Origin: Albifimbria verrucaria
Lineage: Eukaryota; Ascomycota; Sordariomycetes; Hypocreales; Stachybotryaceae
Direction of reading: 5' to 3'
DNA: 64,000 nucleotides
NCBI GenBank assembly: GCA_020081605.1
Contig: JAHREC010000018.1
Location: 6,014,001-6,078,000, forward strand
The position numbers were made by a program, and so were the translations under genes. The notes under the pieces are model-generated. The model saw nothing but the letters and a program-made list of their open reading frames with translations. It ran no database searches and was not told the origin of the DNA. This document shows positions 24,599-38,625 of the stretch, one piece after another (the first letter of the stretch is position 1; every line of letters begins with the position of its first letter).

Positions 24599-25394
24599 GG
24601 CTGATCAATTTAATGGGTTGCTAATTGTCGATTTCGGATTGGTAGTGCAGGCTGTCCAATGCTTGAACACAACCCACTTGGAAGTCGATACACTGTTGCC
24701 GTCACAGCAAAGACTCTCTTGCAACAAGATGGCTCAGACTCCAAGGCTCAGCCATACATCTGGGGTGGTAGTACTGCGCTCCGTTGCCGGACTTCCCCAG
24801 TCATTGCGTGGTGCGAATCTGTGGCCTCCAGATGCCGAACACCAAGACGACGCATTTGCTTCTTGGCACCAGGGAACTGCATTACAATACCTTACGGACC
24901 AACCAGAGCAGTGATCGGTGCTTTCATGCCGATAAGTCGTCGTTGTCGAGGTAGATAAGCAAAGATAGCTAAGAAGGTTGTGTGGGTCAGGCTACAGAAC
25001 CCTTGACTGCCATTATCTCGTAGATCGGTGGATGGCATCATAGCTAGCCCGGCAGTGCCATTGTGGATACCGAAATGATGCCCCAGGGCCGTTCTTATCG
25101 TCTACCAGTCCCCGATAGCCTGTTCTAGTCATGGGTCTTGGCTTACGGCCAGGATCTCGTTCTGATTGCAGAAGCTTTCGGCCAGAAAATAACCGATGGC
25201 GATTCCGGGGATCTGGTTCATTGTTTGCGGAGGGCATGTATGAATCGCTGGCCATGTGTAGTTTAATATCATGGTTAACATCCGCCATCTTTTGAGATGT
25301 TCGACACCGCCGGTCAATACATTCGTAGCGACGCATTCGTGGTCGCTGAATTTGTCTTGCTGAGCGTAGCTTGAAACATTGCCGAATCGTCATC
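24599..25394. promoter_or_regulatory. Divergent promoter between regulator and NCS1 permease
   Basis: About 800 bases with no coding signal. CCGTTGCCGG at 24781-24790 repeats the CCG-N4-CGG pattern. Three HGATAR sites are packed at 24930-24935, 24953-24958 and 24963-24968. The arrangement fits joint pathway-specific and nitrogen control of both flanking genes. Binding is inferred from motif only. Confidence 0.45.
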
Positions 25395-27348
25395 ATGGTC
25401 CAAATCCCATCACGGAGCCAAATATCGGCCCCTTTCCAATCTAAAGAAGCATTCATCAACTTTGTCAAAGTAGATGAGACAGTCGAAGGCCACGCCCAAG
25501 TAGGCAGCTCACGATGGTCGAACAAAGACTTGGAGCCTACTCCGCCAGAACACCGAACATGGCAGTGGTGAGCTCGCTTTATTTGCTGTAGAAAAGACAT
25601 AAAATTAACGGTTCGCCAGGTATAACATGCCTATGTACTGGTTCTCGAATCAGTTCAGCCTGACAGGATGGAATACAGCTTCAGCTCTTATAGCTACTGG
25701 TCTAGTAAGTGCAAACATGATAATTGATGGGTTGGTTTGGGATGCTTATTCAGTCACAGACCTGGCAGCAATCCTTTGCATCCTGCATTCTTGGCTCACT
25801 TCTCGCAGCCACTGTTGTGGTGCTCATGGCCAGACCTGGCGCTATGTATCACATTGGATTGTAAGTTGTTCTCCTAGTAGGCATGGCTATGGCTAACACT
25901 TATCTGCAGTCCCGTCCTCTGCCGGTCCAGCATGGGAATGTATGGCTCTTACTTTTTGTATTCATTCGTGCCATTGTTTGCATTATCTGGTACGGTATCC
26001 AGACATACTATGGGGCGCAGATTCTTTCTGTCATGTTTCGATGCTTGTTTGGTAGTCATTGGGTGAATTTCCCAAACACACTCGGAGACAGCTCTCCCAT
26101 CACTTCTAAAACACTTCTGGCATTCTTCATCGTCTGGCTTTTGGAGTTCCCTTTGTGAGTACAAAAATACAAGCAACAATTCTTCATGCAAGACTAACAA
26201 TGACCTAGATGTGGGTTCACCCCAGACACATCCATTACCTTTTCACTTTCAAGGGTATCACCATGCCGTTAGCCACTTTTGCCCTTTTCGGATGGTGCAT
26301 GGCTGCTGGAGGCGGACTCAGCGGAATGGATGCAGCCTCTAGTGCTGGAGAGGCTGCTGCTTCTGTCACACCCCTTGGCTGGAGTATCATGTCTGGAATC
26401 AATGTCATTATGGGCGGCCTGTCGCCAATGTTGGTGAATCAGCCCGATCTTGCAAGGTACTGCCAGAAGCCTCGAGATGCCGGAGTTTTGCAGGGTGTTA
26501 CTGTCTTCTCATCCGGCGTGCTCGTATTCTTCCTTGGGCTTGCTTCCACAACTTCAATGCAAGCTGTTTGGGGAGAAGCCTACTGGAATATTTGGGATCT
26601 GCTCGAGGCGTTCCTTGACCGATATTGGACGGCTGGAGGACGTGCGGCTGTATTCATTATTGCATTGGCATTCCTCTTGGGTGTTTTCGCAACTAACTTC
26701 GGCGCCAACTCGCTCCCATTCGGTGCGGACATGACAGGTCTTTTCCCGCGGTATCTGACTATCCGTCGAGGCCAGGTCCTTTGCGCCATCTTGGGCGTAG
26801 TTGTCCAGCCATGGGAGTTGATTGCCAGCGCCGCAGCCTTCTTATCCTTCCTGGGTAGTTACAACATCTTCATGGCGCCTCTCTGCGCCGTAATTGTTAT
26901 GGACTACTTCTTCGTGCGCAAAGGGAACGTCCACGTTCCGTCCTGCTACGACGGATCAAAAGGTGGCCTCTATTGGTTCTGGTCCGGTGTTAACTGGGTC
27001 GGCTCCATTGCATGGCTACTGGGAACCACAATGGGCATCCCTGGTCTCATCGGACAGTACCAGCCGCAACTCCTAAGCAACGCCGCGCGATACATGTACA
27101 TGATGGGCTGGGTGCTTACATTTGTGACGGCAGCCGTGGTGTATCTGATTGGTGTGCACTTCTTCAACTTCCGCGTCTTTCCAGCTGGACGAGAGTCGTC
27201 ACCCAAGGAGCGAGAATGGCTCGCCAAGGATGGACGTGAAGGTTTCTTCGAGGATGAAGGCGGGAGAGGTGTCTTGTATGGGCGATCGGCATCGCCTCCA
27301 GTTGAAGAAGTGGATGGTTCCGAGAAGGGGTGTTGGATCCAAGGATGA
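25395..27348 (+). CDS. NCS1 nucleobase/ureide permease (Fur/Dal4/Fui1 family)
   Basis: A 12-helix cation symporter of about 581 residues that imports uracil, uridine, allantoin or related compounds. Exons are 25395-25567, 25620-25704, 25760-25860, 25910-26154 and 26209-27348. Hallmarks are SRWSNKDLEPTPPEHRTWQWYNM before helix 1, the helix-1 segment WFSNQFSLTGWNTAS, the helix-3 IWYGIQTYYGAQ block with the family's substrate-contacting Trp, and MSGINVIMGGLSPMLVNQPDLARY in the middle. The later GANSLPFGADMTGLFPRYLTIRRGQ block is strongly Fur-like. The cytoplasmic tail is acidic. Two one-base deficits are inferred: T-run 25953-25957 in exon 4 and T-run 26152-26154 at the end of exon 4, the second needed for phase with exon 5. 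It pairs naturally with the PuuE-like enzyme: import then ring opening. Confidence 0.88.
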
Positions 27349-27691
27349 TAAGATGTCAGGATGAGGTGTAATTTGTTTAGAGACAAGAACAACGGCTATT
27401 AGTCGTAGAAGCGTGCTAATTCCATATTATGTTATACGATCTGCCCTTCATAACCCATGCGTATGTTGGTATTTGAGTTGATGTGACTGAGATCAACAAG
27501 TACGATGCATTAAGCAGACAGTTAACTTACAGTACACGCGAGTCATGAGTTGACCCTGCCTGTCAAACCAAAAACCTGCTTACCGTGTCAGACAAGCAAC
27601 AGGGGGAAATGGCCCATAACATCCCCACGAATCACTCCGCTCTAACACTGGGGTATCGCTGGTTTGAGTTCTCCACTGCCTACTGTTTACC

Positions 27692-27837
27692 CTATCTAAG
27701 GTCAACTACCCTATCACCCTTATCAGCCAAGTCCCCAGACGCCATACAGACGCGGTGGAATACAGGCCCATCGGCTCAAATAGCCCGATCATTGTAGTGT
27801 ACCCACAATCTCCATGAAAGCTCCGGTCCGACGCCGG
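27692..27837. promoter_or_regulatory. Amidase promoter: three HGATAR sites and CCGACGCCGG
   Basis: Upstream of ATG 27960, reverse-strand HGATAR sites lie at 27692-27697, 27711-27716 and 27719-27725. CCGACGCCGG at 27828-27837 is the fourth CCG-N4-CGG of the cluster, about 120 bases before the ATG. The pattern matches the PuuE-like and NCS1 promoters and supports co-regulation, by inference. Confidence 0.45.
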
Positions 27838-27959
27838 AAGAGAAGGTATCGAAGCACTGATGGCCCGTCGCGAAATAGTTTCGAGGTCAAAATTCGAGGT
27901 ATTATATTCTGACATTGGCTCTCGCTTAACATCTTCCACAGCCTGTATAAGCACTCATC

Positions 27960-29387
27960 ATGGATGCCTCCTACCGGTTAACAGCCACCGAGGTCGTGGC
28001 AAAAATCCAAGCCGGTAAACTTTCGGTTGAGCAGTATGCGAAATCGCTACTTGAACGGATTGCGGAGCGCGATCCCATTGTAAAAGGCTGGGCGTATCTG
28101 AACCCAGACTTGGTGTTGGAGCAAGCTCGAAAGTTGGATCAAATCCCACCTGAGAGTCGAGGTCCGCTACACGGCGTTGCCATTGCTGTAAAAGATGTCA
28201 TTTATACCAAGGGTGGGTTGTATGATGACCCCTGACCATAAACCTTACTGACCTACCCTTGAAGACATGCCTACGCAGCACAATTCGCCTGTGTACAAAG
28301 ACGATGCACCAAGCGTTGATGCAGCTTCCGTCATCATCTTGCGCCAAGCCGGTGCGCTGATCCTAGGCAAGACAACAACAACGGAGTTCGCCGCTACTAC
28401 AGCAGGAACTCAAACTACTAACCCACACGACAGGACTCGTACACCGGGCGGTTCATCGTCTGGTTCTGGGGCTGTTGTCGGTGACTTCCAGGCTCCTATT
28501 GGTCTTGGCACACAAACAGGCGGCAGCACTATTCGACCGGGTTCCTTCAATGGCATCTACGCTCTGAAACCCACGTGGAATTCTATCTCCCGTGAAGGCC
28601 AGAAGATTTACTCTCTTATCCTCGACACCCTGGGTCTCTACGCGCGTAGTGCAGCTGACCTCGATCTCCTTGCCGATGTGTTCGCGCTACATGACGACAA
28701 GACCCCAAATTCAGCTTTCACAATCGAAGGTGGTAGGTTTGCGGTCTGCAAGACTATGGTATGGCCTCAGGCTGGGCCTGGCCTAGTCGCCGCTTTCGAG
28801 AAAGGATCTGAGCTTCTGAGATCCCATGGTGCTATCGTGGAGGAAATAAGCTTCCCCAAATCTTTGCAGAGTCTCCCCGAATGGCATGCTACGGTGATAC
28901 AATCGGATGGAAGAACAGCATTTTTACCCGAATACAAAGCTGCCAAGTCTCTCATTTCTGATCAGCTTATTGGTCAAGTAGAGAATACCGGGAAGATATC
29001 CAGAGCTGCACAGCTCAAAGCCTTTGATGAGATTTCTATGGCAAGGCCAGCGGTGGATGAAATGCTAAGCCATTATGATGCAGTTTTGGTACCCAGTGTA
29101 CCGGATGAAGCGCCCAGAGGGCTGGAAAGCACTGGGAGTGCAGCGTTCAATGGAATATGGACGGTAAGCATAAATTCTGGACATGGTTCCGTGTACCACG
29201 ACTAATTATTCACGAACAGGCACTCCACAATCCTGTGATTAATATCCCGGGCTTCGCTGGTGAGAACGGTATGCCAATTGGGTTGTCGCTTGTAGCACCA
29301 AGGTACCACGACAGGCACCTCTTAGCCGTGGCCAAGGCTGTGGGCGAAGTATTTGAGGCTGAGGGTGGGTGGAAGCCGAGTAACTGA
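27960..29387 (+). CDS. Amidase-signature family hydrolase
   Basis: An intracellular amide hydrolase of 439 residues; exons 27960-28212, 28265-29163 and 29220-29387, with no frame break. The Ser-cisSer-Lys triad is visible: Lys in AVKDVIY, the Gly/Ser-rich signature TPGGSSSGSGAVV with the cis-Ser, and the nucleophile Ser in TQTGGSTIRPGSF. The family hydrolyses linear amides, carbamates or ureido acids; specificity cannot be read from sequence. Its first intron has a weaker donor (GTGGGT), but phases and the resumed TKDMPTQHNSP block support it. In this setting it could act on the linear amide or ureido acid made by the PuuE-like enzyme. That is an inference from position and promoter motifs, not from the protein itself. 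Confidence 0.9.
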
Positions 29388-30324
29388 GGCGTACGTTGGT
29401 TGCGTTGGTTCTCCAAGGTTTCGCGTTTCTGTTTCACGATACGAGAGACAAGCATTGAAATCATCATTCATTAATTCAGCTTGGGTGGCAATCATCACCA
29501 GAAACATTGCCAATCATTGACTGACGAATGCCTCCACCCATGTGCTAATAGCACCCTGATCTTTGCGTGTATGTTTTATCGGAGACTCATGTTTCTCAAG
29601 AGTAACTGGTATTGTGTACTTTTTATGCATCAGCTCGTCTTCGTTATGAATTGTGTATGTTTTTGAGTCTCTTCAGCTGCGCAACAGATCATCCCTGGGC
29701 TAAATATCTGATCGAGATCTGTGCGGAGGGACCGAAAAGTGTTTCCAAACATCGCCTTGGCCTTACCCTAGTGCGAGAATTCGAGTGGTCTATTTGCGGA
29801 CAGGACGTTTGAAGCCTAAGTGAAGCAGATGCAGCAGGATCGAGAACCTCCCCAATCCGAGCCACCCTAGAGTGCCGTGTCACGTTCGCTCCTTGGTAGA
29901 GGGGTAGAATGATTGATGCATAGCTGGGACAAAGATTGAGGAATGTCTACGTCTTTCACTGCAAGAAGTTATTGCTAGTCTACGTAGATCCATTGACGCA
30001 CTGCTTTTATGTACGTGGCCGTACGCCTAGCCGAGGACTAATTGAATAATCATGACATGCTACTCATGGGAAAATCCAACCTAGCATTATCGAATGGGCA
30101 CGAACTGGCTGCTTTAAATTCGTGAATCAACACTCTGTAAGGGATAGATGTCACGAATTCGTTATTCACTACATATATGAATCGCTGTCCGTCACTGCAG
30201 ATTGTTGGATGGCATTGAATGGTCTTGTCTAAGACGCTTCTATAAATAGTGAGCTACAAGTTACAACTAACAACGATCCTGGTTCACTCAGATTTCATCA
30301 ACACAACCGTGAATAACAAAAACC
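29388..30324. other. Intergenic region, no gene recognised
   Basis: About 940 bases between the amidase and the next small gene, with no conserved coding block, tRNA or clear repeat. No CCG-N4-CGG was seen here, so the cluster's shared motif seems to end at the amidase. Confidence 0.45.
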
Positions 30325-30860
30325 ATGCCTAACCCATATCAATTGAACTACATTCGACAGGGCAGAGGTCAGCTTTGGCCCCAATACGATCAATTGGAAC
30401 CGATCGAAAGTCTCCTGAACTGCCCGTGACTTCACTGGCTGCGATGCACAAAGCCCTGAAGGTTGGCACTCCTGATAAAGATGCACGTGTGTACAATATA
30501 CATGTTACGCCGGACTTTGTCATTAAAGAATTGGCAGCCGCTATAATTTCCAATGTGCCAGACTTTGAGCCTGACGAGGAGAACGCGGTATTAAGTCGAA
30601 AGTTAATGGGACTTTTTAATGCAATCAAACTGAGGTCAGCGTTGCAAGTGAAACTCATCCAGGTTATGCATTTGTCTGGTGAAGATCAGCCGAAAAACCT
30701 AGCTGATTGGGCAGTTTTCAATCAACTCGACGCACAAAAGCAGAAATTGTTTGCCCTCTGGGGTACTGTTGTTGATAGCATGAACGATCAGCAGATAGAA
30801 CTGGCACGAGAAGGCGTAAAGTTTCTGGGTTGCAAATGGAAATACTATTCCGTAGTTTAG
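30325..30860 (+). CDS. Hypothetical protein, unidentified
   Basis: Best start is ATG 30325 (context AAACCATGCC) giving MPNPYQLNYIRQG. The frame then breaks at G-run 30360-30362. One added G joins it to the long frame ending at TAG 30858-30860, for 178 residues. I do not recognise the family. The body is mixed and globular-looking, with helical stretches (KELAAAIISNVPDF; LMGLFNAIKLRSALQVKLIQVM) and no signal peptide or membrane segment. Without the correction no ATG opens the long frame, so either the break is an error or the gene is not real. A role next to the secreted esterases cannot be argued. Confidence 0.45.
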
Positions 30861-31504
30861 AAAGGTAGAATTTATCAATCACTTCATACAGAACCATGCG
30901 CTGTCAACTTAAATGAATCCAAATGCCGTCGTCTGAACAATGAGTCGTTAAGCGGTTGTGTTGCTAAAGTTCATCATGATCCTTGGTGCAGGAGCGGCCG
31001 ACTTTGCATTGCCTGCAAACTAGAGAATCCAATCAGAGTTGCCAATTCATCTGTAGCTTACGCAATTCGAGTCATGTCAGACTCTTAACCATGGGGCTGA
31101 GACCATGGGCATAATGAAGGAGACTTTGCTGCGGGCACTGCCTCAAAAGGTTGGAGAAATTCAACTCCAATCGAGGCAATCCTTCCGAAAAGGGGTAGGT
31201 TCATCTGGTTAATCGGATTAAGGCAGTACTTATACTATCCAATCTTACACTCCTCTTACCAACTGCGGTAAATCGCAAGTTTAAAGGAAGATTGCTTGAG
31301 GTTTGATTCCAAACTGGTTTGCTACCGAAGAGGTGCTGCTAGGTCTTACTGTCATCTACTAGATCATTGATACCAAGATGAGGTTCTATAAGAAGTCTCG
31401 TGTCCTTCGCTTGGAAACGTCATCATTCAATCGCCGCAGAGCCATCGTTAGCTCCAGTCGGTTCATTGCAACAACCATAAATTCTTAATACTTTAACATT
31501 CAAG
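30861..31504. other. Intergenic region, tannase upstream sequence
   Basis: About 640 bases with no coding block recognised. It includes the tannase leader; a promoter is expected here but I cannot pin individual sites. Confidence 0.4.
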
Positions 31505-33108
31505 ATGGCTCCTCGTTTGCTTTCATTAGCGGTCATCTGCTCCACCCTTGAGTCCGTGTGGGCCTCGCACCCTTCCCCACGGCCAGACTGTGCAGCAGTG
31601 AAAGCTCCTCACGTACCCGGTGCCATTGTTGTTTCCACCTCGACAGCAGTTAGAACCAATTTTACGGTCCCGGCTTTTCAACCCACATTGAAGGAGGACG
31701 TCACCGGCCTCAGTTTCTGCGAAGTCAATGTCACTCTCAACCACCACGGTGCGGATGATCGTGTTCTAGTACAAACCTGGCTGCCCCTTGAGGGTTGGAA
31801 TGAGCGCTTCATTGCCATAGGTGGTGGTGCTTGGGCAGCAGGTCTGGGTGCACCAGATCTTGCTTTTCCAGCTTCTCGAGGCTATGCAGTGTCGTCGACA
31901 AATGCAGGCCTTACTGGCACGCCATACTCCCCTGCCCCCTGGGCTCTCAAGCCTAACGGGAAAGTCAACCGAGACTTACTCGAAAACTTCGCCTCGAGAT
32001 CCATACATGACATGGCTATTGTCGGCCAGAAAGTCACTGCTTCGTTTTACGGACGATCTGCACGAGCACGTTTCTGGAGTGGCTGCTCCACAGGAGGCAG
32101 ACAAGGTCTGGAAGCTGCGCAGAAATACCCCAAGGATTTCGATGGTATTTTGGCTGGTGCTCCCGCCATTTACTGGACTGAGTACGTTATTGCAGAGCTC
32201 TGGCCTCTTGTGGTCATGAAAGAGGCAGGTTTCTATCCTTCAAATTGCGAGCTGGCTGGAGTTGTTCAGCAAGCCATTGCCGCATGTGACGAAAAGGACA
32301 AGGTCAAAGATGGTGTGATTGCCGATCCATTCCATTGCAAATATGATCCTATGAGAGCCGTAGGTGTTACGGTCGAGTGCGAGACAGGAGGCCAAGTGAC
32401 AATCACCAAGGAAACGGCTTCAATTGTGTCTAAAATATGGAAAGGGCCCGTTGGACAAGATGGAAAGAAAATCTGGGATGGTGTCCCCATTGGAGCGAGT
32501 CTTGCTGGCTTGGCAGGTACTACGACTGAAGTTAACGGCACCAGCGGTACAGCCTTGCCGTTCTCTGTAGCTGCTGACTGGGCGAAATATTTTGTCAAGG
32601 CGGACCCCAAGTTTGACACGACCGCATTGGATACAAAGGCCTTTACAAAGCTGTTCCAAGAGTCCAAGCACAAATTCAGTTCCATCATTGAATCTGCCGA
32701 TCCTAATCTTTCACGATTTGCAAAGGCTGGTGGAAAGCTTCTAGTGTGGCATGGATTGGCTGACCAGATCATCTTCCCTCAAGACAGCGTCAACTATCTC
32801 CACGAGGTTGAGAAGACAGTTGGTCACTTGCATACTTCGGACTTCTTTAGACTCTTCCTTGCCCCTGGTGTTGACCACTGTGGTTACGGGCCAACTCCTG
32901 GAGCCGTGCCTTCATCACCCTTGGATGCTCTCGTGTCATGGGTCGAGGATGGAATCGCGCCAGAGAGCTTGGAGGCGGAGACCTTGCCCCTATCTCCTCA
33001 TTCGTTCACAAGGAAGATTTGCCGATACCCCTTGTTGCCAAGCACAGTCCCTGCAGCGACCCTAGCGTTGCAAGCAGTTATAAATGCGTTGAGGCAGAGA
33101 AATTGTAA
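31505..33108 (+). CDS. Secreted tannase/feruloyl esterase (PF07519)
   Basis: A secreted serine esterase of about 534 residues that cleaves phenolic esters (gallate in tannins or ferulate on plant walls). It is a single exon from ATG 31505 (AAGATGG). A signal peptide of about 20 residues ends near ESVWA. The nucleophile motif is GCSTGGRQG, with the neighbouring Cys that pairs across the active site. A calcium loop is DEKDKVKDGVIADP, and the catalytic Asp and His regions are WHGLADQIIFP and GVDHCGYG. One C is apparently missing in run 33028-33031. With it the tail reads CRYPLVAKHSPCSDPS, as in relatives, and stops at TAA 33106-33108; without it an unrelated tail runs to 33145. It faces the acetylesterase gene tail to tail, consistent with plant-polymer degradation. 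Confidence 0.88.
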
Positions 33109-33444
33109 ACCAGTAATCAAAGGAGGCAGGCAGTCTTTTGGATGAAGAAGAATTTTGAACGGGGCTGCATTGTGGAAATTTGTACGAGTAGAAAGCTGTG
33201 GATTTTACTTTCTTTGATAGATTACTTCAGATTTCTTTGGAACCATTATTCACATGCTTCCCTGTTAGTTTAATCAATTGATTATTCAACTCAAACATAA
33301 AGATCAATCATGAGTGTTAACAAGCATCAATATTTTGCACATTATAGTTTGACATTCCTGCATAACAAAATTGTACATTCGCTATCTTATTCACCAAAAT
33401 GTGTAACTTTCTGTAGCATGAAATCCAAGACTTTTGGCACTATC

Positions 33445-34300
33445 CTAGTATACCTTGGGGTTTCCACTCTTCATGTAGTTCACCAGGCTTGTTGTGCCAT
33501 TCAGCTTCTCTGAGATTGCCTGTGCAAAGGCTTGAGAGCTAAGGTCAGCGCCATAGCCATTGGTATGGGTGTGATCCTGGGGGTACAGTGCGTTCGTCTG
33601 CTGGTTGCCAAGTTTCTTGTACATCCTAGCCACAGCCTCGAAGTGGTCGACGAAAGTGACGCTAGAAGAAGCCAGGGCAGCTTGGGCGGTCTTCTGGTAG
33701 CCGACGAATCGCGGAGCTCCCGAGCCGTACACACCACCTTCCCAGAGGTTGTTTGGTGTCTGTGAGCTGAGAATAACAGTAGCTCCTTTGGCAGTCATGA
33801 GCTTGGAGGCCTGGATGACGTAGAACACGAAGGTGTAGACGGCCTCTCCAGTTTTATCTGAGTAGCAAACCTCCGTGCCGGCTCCAGGACAATCTGAGCG
33901 ACCATTGTCGTTGTTGTTGGGAGATCTAAATAAGGTAATTAGTTCTCTCGTCGTACTTCTGCAGGATTCTCTTTACTCACCCGCCATCGTTGTGGCCAAA
34001 TTCGATCACAACAATGTCACCAGACTTCACAAGATTGGCAACCTCTTGGAAGCGGCCTTCGTTCCAGTACGATCGGGCGGATCGACCTCCAATAGCCTTG
34101 TTTACGACGCCGATATTGACATACTTGTTGATGTACTGACCCCAACCGTCGATGACTCCGTTGCCCTTTGCCATTGTGCTGTCACCACACAGATACAGCG
34201 TTGGGGCTCGAGCGGCGATCTCAGCAGGCTCAGGTACTGGCGAGGCCAGGACCTGAAGGGCGCTGAGACCCAAGGTCAGGATGGATGTAGCGAACTTCAT
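33445..34300 (-). CDS. Secreted rhamnogalacturonan acetylesterase (SGNH/GDSL, CE12-like)
   Basis: A 266-residue SGNH hydrolase that removes acetyl groups from the rhamnogalacturonan backbone of pectin. Exons are 34300-33981 and 33925-33445, with no frame break. I chose ATG 34300 because it begins a clean signal peptide (MKFATSILTLGLSALQVLASP); an in-frame ATG at 34312 adds four residues. Block I is LYLCGDSTMAKG (nucleophile Ser), block II IGGRSARSYW, block III VVIEFGHNDGG, and the C-terminal DHTHTNGYGA supplies Asp and His. The intron falls right after block III and the coding phase resumes with SPNNNDNG. With the convergent tannase/feruloyl esterase it forms a small pair of side-group-removing plant-wall esterases. 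Confidence 0.92.
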
Positions 34301-34312
34301 CTTTGAAACCAA

Positions 34313-35278
34313 AGAGCAGCGTCTGATTCCAGTCGAGATACAGTTAGATTGAGTGGTTGGCGATGGCGGTAGGGCCGATCACAAATCTACGAATCTGCAG
34401 CGGACAACAATTAATCTATATAGCAGCCCATATAAGGGTGCTTGTATAAGACTGTCATATACATTAAACCTTCAAGTCCCACCTTTGCTCCGCTCGACCG
34501 ATCGGCATTTCTGCATTTGTATCCGCATGTTGTTAATTCCACCAGTGAAGGCATTTACCTAAATATCCAGGGTTTGTCCCTCTCCACAAGTGAACCAACA
34601 CGAGGTGGTTTCTTTTTCCCGTTGTATTTGCCACAAATCAATTCCTCTTCCCGCGAGCCTCATGTCGCATTAAATAGACCCGCGTCCGGGGCCGGTTTTC
34701 TAAGTCCTGCTCGGAACAGACGGTTGTGAAGCCTCGCTGCCAAGAAGGGCAACTCATCCGCCATACCGATTCGGAAATCTCCACAACTCGACTGATGACG
34801 TGATTGGTTAGGGTATTGAGAGACCAATCTGGGGATCTCGGCATTCGCTCGAGCGGTTAACGAGAACAAGGCGGGCTCTGGGTAGATTGAGGCTTCTGAT
34901 AATGCCCTACACTTGTGGAGAAGCTAGGTGTAATTTGCCTTCGTGGTAAAGTTATAACGATGCCCGAAATCACCACTTCATATACGGCATCGTTGCTACT
35001 GAGATGTTTGAGAGCCCGCGACCTGCTGTTATTGCATCCCCGGCAGTTGAGATGGCATCCCCTATGCATATCTTCCTCCCCGTCTTGGCACCATCTAGCC
35101 AATTGAGCTTGAGAAGCATGCTCGCTTGATCACTAGCCGCCGCGCAACCCTACTTACAGAATACTATGGCTCTAGCATAAGCAAAGGACGGCTCGCTTGA
35201 ATACGGGATTAGACATCACAATATTTGAGGCAAGAATTGAAGGCCAATTGACATTTTCGTTCAATAGACTACATCAAA
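34313..35278. other. Intergenic region between acetylesterase and catalase-peroxidase
   Basis: About 970 bases: the acetylesterase upstream region and the KatG 3' flank. No coding block was recognised. A GC-rich CCGGGGCCGG at 34686-34695 happens to fit CCG-N4-CGG and serves as a background example of that pattern. Confidence 0.45.
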
Positions 35279-38625
<3,347 letters not shown>

